DNA from: Achromobacter agilis | GTDB lineage: Bacteria; Pseudomonadota; Gammaproteobacteria; Burkholderiales; Burkholderiaceae_B | DNA: 64,000 nt | Direction: 5' to 3' | Assembly (NCBI RefSeq): GCF_900496965.1 | Contig: NZ_UFQB01000020.1 | Location: forward strand, 62,001 to 126,000 | Part shown: piece after piece, positions 38,469 through 47,373 of the stretch | Layout: each line of letters begins with the position of its first letter | Position numbering within the stretch: position 1 is the first letter of the stretch | The notes under the pieces: generated by a model | What the model was told of the DNA's origin: nothing | The model's input: only the letters and a program-made list of their open reading frames with translations | Databases searched by the model: none | Position numbers and translations under genes: made by a program

Positions 38469-38759
38469 TTACTTCAAATAGGAACGGACGATGCGCATCA
38501 GCTGTTCAACCTCGGCTTCCGGGTTGATGCTGGCGGCTTGCGGCCCGCCCTGGGCGGATTGCAGAAAGGTTTCCCGGAGATGGCTCTCGAGCACTTCGGC
38601 CATCAGGCCGGTGGCGGCGCCGCGCAAGGCGGCCAGCTGTTGCAGCAGCGCGCCGCACTCGGTGCCTTCATTGACCGCGCGCTCCAATGCTAACGCCTGC
38701 CCCTGGATACGGCGCAGGCGGGTAACCACCCTTTTTTTCTCTTCCGGCGAGTGCGGCAC
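38469..38759 (-). CDS. frmR: Formaldehyde-responsive repressor FrmR (CsoR/RcnR family)
   Basis: 96 residues from a GTG start, giving the mature N-terminus PHSPEEKKRVVTRLRRIQGQ. Key residues of FrmR are present: Pro2, the reactive Cys in TECGALLQQ (Cys35 in this numbering) and the His in VLESHLRET. Formaldehyde crosslinks the Pro2 amine and the Cys in E. coli FrmR. An in-frame ATG further upstream would lie beyond the operator and would bury Pro2, so the GTG is preferred. Seven consecutive A in codons 7-9 are notable. It forms an operon with frmA. Confidence 0.93.
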   Translation of the reverse strand: MPHSPEEKKRVVTRLRRIQGQALALERAVNEGTECGALLQQLAALRGAATGLMAEVLESHLRETFLQSAQGGPQAASINPEAEVEQLMRIVRSYLK

Positions 38760-38776
38760 GGCAGGCTCCGAAAAAC

Positions 38777-38793
38777 ATACAGGGGGGGAGTAT
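38777..38793. promoter_or_regulatory. Predicted FrmR operator (ATAC-G-tract-GTAT)
   Basis: ATAC and GTAT flank A-GGGGGGG-A, a short AT inverted repeat around a G7 tract. This is the architecture of RcnR/FrmR operators, which have G/C tracts between AT-rich half-sites. It ends 18 nt before the frmR GTG, where repressor binding would block transcription of frmRA. Confidence 0.8.
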
Positions 38794-38848
38794 AAGAAAT
38801 CCGGCGCGCGCCGTCCACTTTCCTGCAAAAATCCACGCCTTATCTGTA

Positions 38849-38862
38849 CCTGTCTATACTTA
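38849..38862. promoter_or_regulatory. Degenerate HutC-like site before hutC
   Basis: CCTGTCTATACTTA matches about 9 of 14 positions of the perfect palindrome found before hutU (40378) and lies about 46 nt before the hutC start. Autoregulation of hutC is common in this family. The site is weak and offered as a candidate only. Confidence 0.35.
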
Positions 38863-38907
38863 AAATTCTTCGTTTCCGCCGACTCGCGGCCAATTACAGG
38901 ATCTCCC

Positions 38908-39651
38908 GTGGCCTCTTCCCCTCCGAAATTGCCCGTTCAGACCAATGCCTTGCCCGCTCCGCTCTATGCCCAGGTCAAGCAGATGATCGCGCAGCAGATC
39001 CGCACCGGTGCCTGGCCGGCGCACTATCGCGTGCCGTCGGAAAGCGAACTGGTCGATGAGCTGGGTTTCAGCCGCATGACGATCAACCGCGCGCTGCGCG
39101 AGCTGACCGCCGAAGGGCTGCTGGTGCGCATGCAGGGCGTGGGCACGTTTGTCGCACAGCCCAAGGCGCGGTCGGCGCTGTTTGCCGTCAACAACATCGC
39201 GGACGAGATCGCGGCCCGCAATCACCGCCACCACAGCCGCGTTGTGCGCCTGGCCGAAGAGCCGGCCGGCGCGGAGCAGGCGCAGGCGCTGGAGATCCGC
39301 GCCGGGCAGCCGGTGTTCCACTCGGTCATCGTCCACTTCGAGGACGACGTGCCGATCCAACTGGAAGACCGCTATGTCAACGTGAAACTGGCGCCCGACT
39401 ATCTCCAGCAGGATTTTGCGCGCAGCACGCCGTACGAGTACCTGACGCGCGTCGCGCCGCTGAGCGAGGGCGAACACGTCGTCGAGGCCATTCTGGCCAA
39501 ACCGCGCGAATGCCAGCTGTTGCAGATCGAGCGCGAGGAGCCTTGCCTGCTGATCCGCCGCCGCACGTGGTCGGGGGAACGTGTCGTTACGCTGGCCCGC
39601 TTGATCCACCCCGGCTCGCGCCACCGTCTGGAAGGGAAATTCACCACATGA
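38908..39651 (+). CDS. hutC: Histidine utilisation repressor HutC (GntR/HutC family)
   Basis: 247 residues from a GTG; longer in-frame starts would cross frmR and its operator. The N-terminal GntR winged helix is at about 17-80 (YAQVKQMIAQQIRTGAW, then VPSESELVDELGFSRMTINR). The UTRA effector domain is at about 95-240. HutC represses hut genes and is released by urocanate. It is coupled to hutD through ATGA overlap and heads the hut region. The matching operator precedes hutU. Confidence 0.95.
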   Translation: MASSPPKLPVQTNALPAPLYAQVKQMIAQQIRTGAWPAHYRVPSESELVDELGFSRMTINRALRELTAEGLLVRMQGVGTFVAQPKARSALFAVNNIADEIAARNHRHHSRVVRLAEEPAGAEQAQALEIRAGQPVFHSVIVHFEDDVPIQLEDRYVNVKLAPDYLQQDFARSTPYEYLTRVAPLSEGEHVVEAILAKPRECQLLQIEREEPCLLIRRRTWSGERVVTLARLIHPGSRHRLEGKFTT

Positions 39652-40250
39652 TTCACCGCGACGTCCGGCTGTACCGTGCGGCCGATTATCCCCGCATGCC
39701 GTGGCGCAACGGCGGAGGCACCACACAGGAAGTCGCCTGCAATCCTGGCGGCAGCAGCGCCGCGTTCGACTGGCGGCTGTCCATCGCGGAGGTGGCCCAG
39801 GATGGCGGATTCTCCACGTTTTCGGGGTATCAGCGCATCATCACCGTGCTGGAAGGGCAAGGTATCCAGCTCACCGTGGACGGACGCGAGCAGCCACCGC
39901 TGGCCCCGCGCCAGGCGTATGCGTTTTCCGGCGATGCGCCGGTCCATTGCCGCCTGGCGGGCGGCCCGATCCGGGACTTCAACCTGATCTACGCGCCGGC
40001 ACGCTATGCGGCCCGATTTCAATGGGCGGCCGGGGCCGGCCCGTGGGCCTTCCACAGCGCCGCGCGCACGGTGCTGGTCCTGAACGCGGGCAGCGCCCTG
40101 ACGGTATGGGCGAATGGCGTGGCGCATGACCTGCCCGGGCAGTACGACTGCCTGCATCTCGAAGAACGGGGCGGCCTCGCCGAGTACCGCCTGGATGGCG
40201 CGGGCGCGCTGGACGCCTGCGTGATCGAGCTCTCTCCCCGCGCGGGCTAA
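39648..40250 (+). CDS. hutD: HutD family cupin-like protein
   Basis: 200 residues. HutD proteins are bicupin-fold proteins of hut operons, thought to bind urocanate or N-formyl compounds and to dampen pathway activity; they are not catalytic enzymes of the main path. Landmarks are MPWRNGGGTTQEVACNPGG near 17-35, DWRLSIAEVAQDGGFSTFSG near 42-61 and GGPIRDFNLIY near 105-115. The start overlaps the hutC stop. A terminator-like hairpin follows the stop. Confidence 0.93.
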   Translation: MIHRDVRLYRAADYPRMPWRNGGGTTQEVACNPGGSSAAFDWRLSIAEVAQDGGFSTFSGYQRIITVLEGQGIQLTVDGREQPPLAPRQAYAFSGDAPVHCRLAGGPIRDFNLIYAPARYAARFQWAAGAGPWAFHSAARTVLVLNAGSALTVWANGVAHDLPGQYDCLHLEERGGLAEYRLDGAGALDACVIELSPRAG

Positions 40251-40257
40251 CCCGCCC

Positions 40258-40279
40258 GCCGCGGCCCTCCGGCCGCGGC
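40258..40279 (+). terminator. Hairpin after hutD
   Basis: GCCGCGGCC (40258-40266), loop CTCC and GGCCGCGGC (40271-40279) form a perfect 9-bp stem just after the hutD stop. A second hairpin CGGCCCG/CGGGCCG lies at 40299-40319. Neither has a long T-run, but the tandem placement before the hutU promoter suggests the hutCD transcript ends here. Confidence 0.6.
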
Positions 40280-40377
40280 AATCCCCTGCATTCCCTTGCG
40301 GCCCGCGATCACCGGGCCGTCTGCCGTTGCGGCGCCATTCTTGAGGGAAATCCCTTAGCGAAATTTGGTTTTACTAT

Positions 40378-40391
40378 CTTGTATATACAAG
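40378..40391. promoter_or_regulatory. HutC operator before hutU (CTTGTATATACAAG)
   Basis: A perfect 14-bp palindrome containing TGTATATACA, the core of known HutC sites in pseudomonads. It lies 75 nt upstream of the preferred hutU start in an AT-rich stretch likely to hold the -10 element. It is the best-supported operator in the window, given the hutC gene 1.5 kb upstream. Confidence 0.9.
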
Positions 40392-40465
40392 CATAGGAGA
40401 CCTATGATTCGGACAAGCGCCGCGCATTTCGCATGCCCGCGGAAGAACCGATCAAGGAGACTGTC

Positions 40466-42145
40466 TTGGACCAACCGACCCGATATCGTGATGTCGTCAT
40501 CCGCGCGCCGCGCGGCAACCAACTGACCGCCAAGAACTGGCTGACGGAAGCCCCCTTGCGCATGCTGATGAACAATCTGGATCCGGACGTGGCGGAGAAC
40601 CCCAAGGAACTGGTGGTGTACGGCGGCATCGGCCGCGCCGCCCGCAACTGGGAGTGCTACGAGAAGATCGTCGAGACCCTCAAGGAACTGAACAGCGACG
40701 AAACCCTGCTGGTGCAATCGGGCAAGCCGGTAGGCGTATTCAAGACCCACGCCAACGCGCCGCGCGTGCTGATCGCGAACTCCAACCTGGTGCCCAACTG
40801 GGCCAACTGGGAACACTTCAACGAATTGGACGCCAAGGGCCTGGCGATGTACGGCCAGATGACTGCCGGCAGCTGGATCTACATCGGCAGCCAGGGCATC
40901 GTGCAAGGCACCTACGAGACCTTTGTCGAGGCGGGGCGTCAGCACTATGGCGGCGACCTCAAGGGCCGCTGGGTGCTGACGGCCGGCCTGGGGGGCATGG
41001 GCGGAGCCCAGCCGCTGGCGGCCACGATGGCGGGCGCCTCGTCCCTGAATATCGAATGCCAGCAAAGCCGGATCGACTTCCGCCTGCGCACCCGCTACGT
41101 CGATGAGCAGGCCGCGGACCTGGACGACGCGCTGGCGCGCATCGCCAAGTACACGGGGGAAGGCCGCGCGGTCTCCATCGCGCTGTGCGCCAACGCGGCC
41201 GACATCCTGCCCGAACTGGTGCGCCGGGGTGTCAAACCGGACATGGTCACCGACCAGACCAGCGCGCACGATCCGCTGAACGGATACCTGCCTGCCGGCT
41301 GGACCTGGGACGACTATCGCGCCCGCGCGCAGCGCGAGCCCGCCGCCGTCGTCAAGGCCGCCAAGCAGTCGATGGCGGTCCATGTGCGGGCCATGCTGGC
41401 CTTCAAGCGCCAGGGCATCCCCACGTTCGACTACGGCAACAACATCCGCCAGATGGCCAAGGAAGAAGGAGTGAGCGACGCCTTCGATTTCCCGGGCTTC
41501 GTGCCGGCCTACATCCGGCCGCTGTTCTGCCGCGGCGTAGGGCCGTTCCGTTGGGCCGCGCTGTCCGGCGACCCGCAAGACATCTACAAGACGGACGCCA
41601 AGGTCAAGGAGCTGATCCCCGGCGATGCGCACCTGCATCACTGGCTGAGCATGGCGCGCGAACGCATCAGTTTCCAGGGCCTGCCGGCGCGCATCTGCTG
41701 GGTGGGCCTGGGTGAGCGCGCCAAGCTGGGCCTGGCCTTCAACGAAATGGTGCGCACGGGCGAACTGTCGGCCCCGATCGTCATCGGGCGCGACCACCTG
41801 GATTCCGGTTCGGTCGCCAGTCCCAACCGCGAAACCGAATCCATGCGCGACGGCTCGGACGCGGTCTCCGATTGGCCTCTGCTCAATGCATTGCTGAATA
41901 CCGCCAGCGGCGCGACCTGGGTTTCGCTGCATCACGGGGGCGGGGTCGGCATGGGTTTTTCGCAGCACTCGGGGATGGTGATCGTGTGCGACGGCACGGA
42001 CGAGGCCGCCGAGCGCATCGCCCGCGTGCTGACCAATGATCCGGGCACGGGCGTCATGCGCCATGCGGATGCCGGATACGACATCGCAATCGAATGCGCC
42101 AAGGAACAAGGCCTGAATCTTCCCATGGTCACGGGTTCGCGCTGA
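40466..42145 (+). CDS. hutU: Urocanate hydratase
   Basis: 559 residues if translation begins at the TTG at 40466, which has AAGGAG 8 nt upstream and gives the family N-terminus [20 protein letters not shown]. An ATG at 40433 in the same frame would add 11 residues without a good ribosome site. HutU uses NAD+ to convert urocanate to imidazolonepropionate. The protein is near-identical in pattern to pseudomonad HutU (for example [33 protein letters not shown]). The conserved catalytic Cys region [10 protein letters not shown] is intact. Confidence 0.95.
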   Translation: MDQPTRYRDVVIRAPRGNQLTAKNWLTEAPLRMLMNNLDPDVAENPKELVVYGGIGRAARNWECYEKIVETLKELNSDETLLVQSGKPVGVFKTHANAPRVLIANSNLVPNWANWEHFNELDAKGLAMYGQMTAGSWIYIGSQGIVQGTYETFVEAGRQHYGGDLKGRWVLTAGLGGMGGAQPLAATMAGASSLNIECQQSRIDFRLRTRYVDEQAADLDDALARIAKYTGEGRAVSIALCANAADILPELVRRGVKPDMVTDQTSAHDPLNGYLPAGWTWDDYRARAQREPAAVVKAAKQSMAVHVRAMLAFKRQGIPTFDYGNNIRQMAKEEGVSDAFDFPGFVPAYIRPLFCRGVGPFRWAALSGDPQDIYKTDAKVKELIPGDAHLHHWLSMARERISFQGLPARICWVGLGERAKLGLAFNEMVRTGELSAPIVIGRDHLDSGSVASPNRETESMRDGSDAVSDWPLLNALLNTASGATWVSLHHGGGVGMGFSQHSGMVIVCDGTDEAAERIARVLTNDPGTGVMRHADAGYDIAIECAKEQGLNLPMVTGSR

Positions 42146-42226
42146 GCGGGCGCGCAACACCATTTCGCTAACCGGGGCGGGGGCGGCCGCAAGCCGCGAT
42201 CCCCGCGCCAATTTCGGGGCAATGCA

Positions 42227-43639
42227 ATGGCTTTGGGCAACGAGACGGGGTCCGCGCCGCTTCTGGAGCGGCGTTCCATTGACCACATTCCTGAATCTGA
42301 ACGGCACGGCAAGCTCTACAGCCAGTTCACGCTGTGGATGGGCGCCAATCTGCAAATCACCGCCATCGTTACCGGTGCGCTCGCAGTGGTGCTGGGCGGC
42401 GACGTGTTCTGGTCGCTGATCGGCCTGTTCATCGGCCAGGTGCTGGGCGGCGCCGTGATGGCGCTGCACGCGGTGCAAGGCCCCAGGCTGGGGCTGCCGC
42501 AGATGATATCCAGCCGCGTGCAGTTCGGCGTGTACGGGGCGGCGATTCCCATCGTGCTCGTGTGCCTGATGTACCTGGGCTTCACCGCCACGGGCACGGT
42601 GCTGTCGGGGCAGGCGCTGGGCCAGCTGTTCGGCGTCAGCGACACCGCCGGCATCCTGATTTTCGCGGCCGTCATCATCCTGGCCACGCTGTTCGGCTAC
42701 CGGGTGATCCACATCATCGGCCGGGCCGCGACGGTGCTGGGAATTATCGCGTTCGTCTATCTGTTCAGCCGCGTGATCGCGGTGGGCGACGTCGCCCAGC
42801 TCCTGCAGATCCGGCATTTCAGCTGGAGCTCGTTCCTGCTGGCGGTGTCGCTGGCGGCTTCGTGGCAGATCGCCTATGGCCCCTATGTGGCCGACTACTC
42901 GCGCTACCTGCCCAGTTCGACGTCGCCGGTGAAGACGTTCCTGGCGGTGGGGCTGGGATCGGTCATCGGCGCGCAGATCGCGATGGTGCTGGGCGTGCTG
43001 GCCGCCGCGATGTCCGCCGGCCAGTTCGCGGGCCGCGAGGTGGCGTACATCGTCGGCCTGGGCGGCACGGGGACGATGGCGGCGCTGCTGTACTTCAGCA
43101 TCGCGTTCGGCAAGGTCACGATCTCCACGCTGAACTCCTACGGCAGCTTCATGTGCATCGCAACCGTCATCAGCGGTTTTCGCGGTTCGGTCGAGATCAC
43201 GCGCTGGCAGCGCGCGGCGGCCGTGGTGCTGATCGTGGGCGTGGCGACGGCCGTGGCCTTGGTGGGCCAGCATTCCTTCCTGAACGCCTTCAAGTCCTTC
43301 ATCCTGTTCCTGCTCGCATTCTTCACTCCGTGGAGCGCGGTCAATCTGGTGGATTACTACTTCGTCAGCCGTGAACGCTACGACGTGCCCGCGCTGTCGG
43401 ACCCGGACGGGCGTTATGGCCGCTGGAACCTGCCCGGCATCCTGGTCTATACGTTCGGCGTGCTGGTGCAGATGCCCTTCATTTCGACCAAGCTTTACAC
43501 GGGACCGATGGTGGAGCGCCTGGGCGGCGTGGATATTTCATGGATCATCGGATTGATCGTTCCGAGCATCCTCTACTACCTGTTTGCCCGCCGCGACGCT
43601 AGGCCCGGGGTCCGCAAGCCTGCGCACAAGACCGCTTGA
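42227..43639 (+). CDS. NCS1 family permease (purine/cytosine/allantoin permease type)
   Basis: 470 residues with about 12 membrane helices. NCS1 landmarks are [19 protein letters not shown] near 26-44, the [16 protein letters not shown] segment near 214 that matches the sixth-helix substrate region, and [17 protein letters not shown] near 363. The family imports nucleobases, hydantoins or related rings by cation symport. It sits between hutU and hutH in the hut operon, so histidine, urocanate or imidazole uptake is the inferred job (as for hut-linked permeases in pseudomonads). Confidence 0.9.
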   Translation: MALGNETGSAPLLERRSIDHIPESERHGKLYSQFTLWMGANLQITAIVTGALAVVLGGDVFWSLIGLFIGQVLGGAVMALHAVQGPRLGLPQMISSRVQFGVYGAAIPIVLVCLMYLGFTATGTVLSGQALGQLFGVSDTAGILIFAAVIILATLFGYRVIHIIGRAATVLGIIAFVYLFSRVIAVGDVAQLLQIRHFSWSSFLLAVSLAASWQIAYGPYVADYSRYLPSSTSPVKTFLAVGLGSVIGAQIAMVLGVLAAAMSAGQFAGREVAYIVGLGGTGTMAALLYFSIAFGKVTISTLNSYGSFMCIATVISGFRGSVEITRWQRAAAVVLIVGVATAVALVGQHSFLNAFKSFILFLLAFFTPWSAVNLVDYYFVSRERYDVPALSDPDGRYGRWNLPGILVYTFGVLVQMPFISTKLYTGPMVERLGGVDISWIIGLIVPSILYYLFARRDARPGVRKPAHKTA

Positions 43640-43683
43640 AAAAGAATGGCATGACGCCGGAGAACCGGCATGGGAGATACAGA

Positions 43684-45213
43684 ATGGATCTGCACTTGAA
43701 GCCCGGACACATGACACTGTCCGACCTGCGGCGCGTATATCAACAGCCCGTGCGCCTGGCCCTGGACGCCAGTGCCGCCGGCGCCATCGATGACAGCGTG
43801 GCGACCGTCGAACGCATCATCGCCGAGGGCCGCACGGTGTACGGCATCAATACCGGCTTCGGCCTGCTGGCCTCGACGAAGATCGCGCGCGAAGACCTGG
43901 AGGCCCTGCAGACCTCGCTGGTGCGGTCCCACGCCGCCGGCGTGGGCGAGGCGCTGGACGACGCCATGGTCCGGCTGATCATGGTGCTGAAGATCAACAG
44001 CCTGGCGCGTGGCTGCTCCGGTATCCGCCGCCGCGTGATTGACCATCTGATCGCGCTGGTGAACGCGGGCGTGTATCCGCACATCCCCTTGAAGGGTTCT
44101 GTGGGCGCGTCAGGAGACCTGGCGCCCCTGGCGCATATGTCGCTGGTGCTTCTGGGCGAAAGCCGCGCCCGTTTCCAGGGCGAATGGCTGCCCGCCGGAG
44201 AGGCGCTGGCGCGCGCGGGGCTGGCGCCGTTGACGTTGGAGGCCAAGGAAGGCCTGGCCCTGCTCAACGGCACGCAGGTTTCCACGGCATACGCCTTGCG
44301 CGGCCTGTTCGAGGCCGAAGACATGATGGCGGCCGGCCTGGTCTGCGGCAGCCTGAGCGTCGAGGCCATGCTGGGGTCGCGCGTGCCTTTCGATGCGCGC
44401 ATTCATGACGCGCGCGGCCAGCCGGGCCAGATCGCCGTGGCGGCGGTATTCCGCGACCTGCTGGGCGAAGACAGCGAAGTCGGCCATTCGCACATGGATT
44501 GCGGAAAAGTGCAGGACCCGTATTCCTTGCGCTGCCAGCCCCAGGTGATGGGCGCCTGCCTCACGCAGATCCGCCACGTGGCCGAGGTGCTGCGGATCGA
44601 GTCGAACGCGGTGTCGGACAACCCCCTGGTGTTCGTGGAGCAGGGCGACGTGATTTCGGGCGGCAACTTCCATGCCGAACCCGTGGCGCTGGCCGCGGAC
44701 AACCTGGCGCTGGCGCTGGCCGAGATCGGCGCGCTGTCCGAACGCCGCATCGCATTGATGATGGACAAGCACATGTCGCAGTTGCCGCCGTTCCTGGTCA
44801 GCCGGGGAGGCGTCAATTCCGGGTTCATGATCGCGCAGGTCACGGCGGCGGCGCTTGCGAGCGACAACAAGGCGCTGGCCCATCCGGCCAGCGTGGACAG
44901 CATGCCGACGTCCGCCAACCAGGAAGACCATGTGTCGATGGCGCCCAATGCCGGCAAGCGGCTATGGGCCATGGCAGAGAATGTGCGCGACATCCTGGCG
45001 ATCGAATGGCTGGGCGCCTGCCAGGGCCTGGATTTCCGCGTAGGCTTGAAGACATCGCCTCGGCTCGAGAAGGCGCGCAGCATTCTGCGCGAGCAAGTGC
45101 CGCACTACGAGGAAGACCGCTTCTTCGCTCCCGACATCGCGGCGGCCAGCGGCCTGATCGCCGAGCAGGCCTTGAATGGCCTGATGCCCGCCGGCCTGCT
45201 GCCCAGCCTTTGA
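43684..45213 (+). CDS. hutH: Histidine ammonia-lyase
   Basis: 509 residues from ATG 43684; an in-frame TTG 48 nt earlier is less likely. HutH deaminates histidine to urocanate. The self-formed MIO cofactor triad A142-S143-G144 lies in [15 protein letters not shown]. Other active-site features are the Tyr in [10 protein letters not shown] (near residue 55) and the conserved stretch [14 protein letters not shown] near 410. It follows the NCS1 permease by about 45 nt and precedes hutI by 36 nt. Confidence 0.95.
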   Translation: MDLHLKPGHMTLSDLRRVYQQPVRLALDASAAGAIDDSVATVERIIAEGRTVYGINTGFGLLASTKIAREDLEALQTSLVRSHAAGVGEALDDAMVRLIMVLKINSLARGCSGIRRRVIDHLIALVNAGVYPHIPLKGSVGASGDLAPLAHMSLVLLGESRARFQGEWLPAGEALARAGLAPLTLEAKEGLALLNGTQVSTAYALRGLFEAEDMMAAGLVCGSLSVEAMLGSRVPFDARIHDARGQPGQIAVAAVFRDLLGEDSEVGHSHMDCGKVQDPYSLRCQPQVMGACLTQIRHVAEVLRIESNAVSDNPLVFVEQGDVISGGNFHAEPVALAADNLALALAEIGALSERRIALMMDKHMSQLPPFLVSRGGVNSGFMIAQVTAAALASDNKALAHPASVDSMPTSANQEDHVSMAPNAGKRLWAMAENVRDILAIEWLGACQGLDFRVGLKTSPRLEKARSILREQVPHYEEDRFFAPDIAAASGLIAEQALNGLMPAGLLPSL

Positions 45214-45249
45214 CCGGCTTGACGCGAGGCGCGCCTTCAAGGAGACGAC

Positions 45250-46467
45250 ATGAGACAGCTATGGCGTAATTTCCACGCCGCAACGATGACGCGGGGCGCC
45301 TATTCGGCGATCGAGCGCGCCGCCATCGTGACCCTGGACGATCGCATCGAATGGATCGGCCCGGAGGCGGCATTGCCGGCGGTAGAGGCGGCGCGGGAGC
45401 ACGATCTTGGCGGGGCGTGGGTCACGCCCGGGCTGATCGATTGCCATACGCATCTGGTGTTTGGCGGCAACCGCAGCCTGGAGTTCGAGCAGCGGCTGCA
45501 GGGCGTGGACTACGCCACGATCGCGGCGCAGGGCGGCGGCATCGCCAGCACGGTGCGCGCTACGCGCGCCGCGTCGGAAAACGAGCTTTACGCCAGCGCG
45601 CGCGAACGAGCCTTGCACCTGCTTCGCGACGGCGTGACCACGCTGGAAGTGAAGTCGGGTTACGGGCTGGACCTGCCGAACGAGCGCAAAATGCTGCGGG
45701 TGGCCAGGCGGCTGGGGCAGACCTTGCCCGTGACGGTCCGGGCCACCTGCCTGGCTGCGCACGCGCTGCCGCCCGAGTTCGCCGGGCGCGCGGACGACTA
45801 TATCCACGAGGTGGCGCAGCGCATGTTGCCGGTGCTGGCGGCCGAAGGCCTGATCGACGCCGTCGATGCCTTCTGCGAGCACCTCGCGTTCTCCCCCGAG
45901 CAGGTCGAACGCGTGTTCCAGGCCGCCCGGCAACTCGGCCTGCCGGTCAAGCTGCATGCCGAACAGTTGTCTTCGCTGCATGGCGCCACGCTGGCGACGC
46001 GCTATGGCGCGCTGTCGGCGGACCACCTGGAATACCTGACCGAAAGCGACGTGCTGGCGATGGCCAGGGCAGGCACTGTCGCGGTATTGCTGCCGGGCGC
46101 GTTCTATGCCCTGCGCGAAACGCAACCGCCTCCGATCGAGCTCTTGCGCCGGCACGGCGTGCCCATCGCCATTTCCACTGACCTGAATCCGGGAACCTCG
46201 CCCGTGCTGTCCTTGCGGTTGATGCTGAGCATGGCCTGCACCCTGTTCAGGATGACGCCTGAAGAGGCGTTGGCCGGCGCGACCGTGCATGCGGCGCGGG
46301 CGCTGGGGCTGCAAGGTACGCACGGGGAACTGGCGCCCGGGCGGGCCGCGGACTTCGTGGCATGGGAAATCGGCCACCCGTCGGAACTGGCTTATTGGAT
46401 AGGCGGGGACCTGCCCAAGCGCGTCATCCGGCACGCGGAAGATGCGGGCGCGCCGCGACGGGATTGA
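45250..46467 (+). CDS. hutI: Imidazolonepropionase
   Basis: 405 residues. HutI hydrolyses imidazolonepropionate to N-formimino-L-glutamate with one metal ion. Metal ligands H66 and H68 are in [14 protein letters not shown], with further ligands in KLHAEQLSS (near 235), SADHLEYL (near 255) and [11 protein letters not shown] (near 310). An AAGGAGACG ribosome site precedes the ATG. It is the last recognised hut enzyme; no hutG or hutF follows. Confidence 0.95.
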   Translation: MRQLWRNFHAATMTRGAYSAIERAAIVTLDDRIEWIGPEAALPAVEAAREHDLGGAWVTPGLIDCHTHLVFGGNRSLEFEQRLQGVDYATIAAQGGGIASTVRATRAASENELYASARERALHLLRDGVTTLEVKSGYGLDLPNERKMLRVARRLGQTLPVTVRATCLAAHALPPEFAGRADDYIHEVAQRMLPVLAAEGLIDAVDAFCEHLAFSPEQVERVFQAARQLGLPVKLHAEQLSSLHGATLATRYGALSADHLEYLTESDVLAMARAGTVAVLLPGAFYALRETQPPPIELLRRHGVPIAISTDLNPGTSPVLSLRLMLSMACTLFRMTPEEALAGATVHAARALGLQGTHGELAPGRAADFVAWEIGHPSELAYWIGGDLPKRVIRHAEDAGAPRRD

Positions 46468-46602
46468 TTGCGGCGGATTCGGACCAATGTGCGTCCAAAA
46501 AGGACCAGGTGGCGTCCGGGCGCGCCCGGGCCGGGCGAGGCGTTCTACGATGTGGCTCCAATGCGCCCGCTGCCGGGCGAGCACATCGTCCAAGGAGAAC
46601 GC

Positions 46603-47367
46603 ATGCGTGTCTGCATGATGGAAAGCCCTGTAGACCTGACGCCGGAAGGCGCCGCGTGGGAAGGCATGGCCGAGCGCATCGGCGAACTGGCGCCCGACCT
46701 GCTGGTCACCAGCGAGATGCCTTTCGGCTCCTGGCTGGCGGCTTCGTCCACTTATGACGCCGCGCGGGCCGCCGAGTCGTTGCGGATCCACGAGGCGGGG
46801 CTGGAGGCCCTGGCGGCGCTGAACGTGCCGGCCATCGTGTCTTCCCGCCCGGTGCCGGCGGGCAAGCGTCTGGCCAACGAGGCCTACGCCCTCGAGGGCG
46901 GGCGCTACACCAGGCTGCACCACAAGCAGTACTTTCCGCAGGAGCCCGGCTATTTCGAGGCGACCTGGTTCGAGCCCGCCATGGAGGGCTTCGAGGTGTT
47001 CGAGGTGGGGGGCATCCGCCTGGGCGTGCAGCTATGCACTGAGCTGATGTTCAACGAACGCTCGCGGCGCTACGGGCGGGACGGGGCGGAATTGATCGTG
47101 GTGCCGCGCGCCAGTGGGCCGTCGACCGGGCGCTGGCTGACGGCCGGCGCCATGGCGGCGCTGGTGTCCGGCTGTTATGTGGTCAGCTCGAACCGAGCCG
47201 GACGCACGGCGGACGGGCAGGTGTTCGGCGGCTATGCGTTCGCCTTCCAGCCTGGCGGCGAGCCGCTGGCGGCATCCACGGATGCCGAGGCGATCGTCGT
47301 GGTCGACGTGGACCCCGCGCGTGCGCGGGCGCAGCAATCGCAGTACCCCTGCTACGTGCGCGAGTAG
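46603..47367 (+). CDS. Carbon-nitrogen hydrolase (nitrilase superfamily) at the end of the hut cluster
   Basis: 254 residues from the ATG at 46603, which has AAGGAG 6 nt upstream; a longer frame exists but lacks family similarity. The Glu-Lys-Cys triad is complete: E38 in LVTSEMPFGSW, K108 in LHHKQYFPQ and C145 in GVQLCTELMF. The family hydrolyses amides, carbamoyl or formyl-type C-N bonds and nitriles. It lies 135 nt after hutI on the same strand. Because the final hut step is otherwise missing, action on formiminoglutamate or formylglutamate is a hypothesis. Involvement in the pathway is not shown by the sequence. Confidence 0.82.
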   Translation: MRVCMMESPVDLTPEGAAWEGMAERIGELAPDLLVTSEMPFGSWLAASSTYDAARAAESLRIHEAGLEALAALNVPAIVSSRPVPAGKRLANEAYALEGGRYTRLHHKQYFPQEPGYFEATWFEPAMEGFEVFEVGGIRLGVQLCTELMFNERSRRYGRDGAELIVVPRASGPSTGRWLTAGAMAALVSGCYVVSSNRAGRTADGQVFGGYAFAFQPGGEPLAASTDAEAIVVVDVDPARARAQQSQYPCYVRE

Positions 47368-47373
47368 CGGCCC

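Noticed and set aside
38760-38828. Upstream ATG for frmR
   Set aside because: It would place the operator inside the coding region and remove the conserved Pro2 N-terminus.
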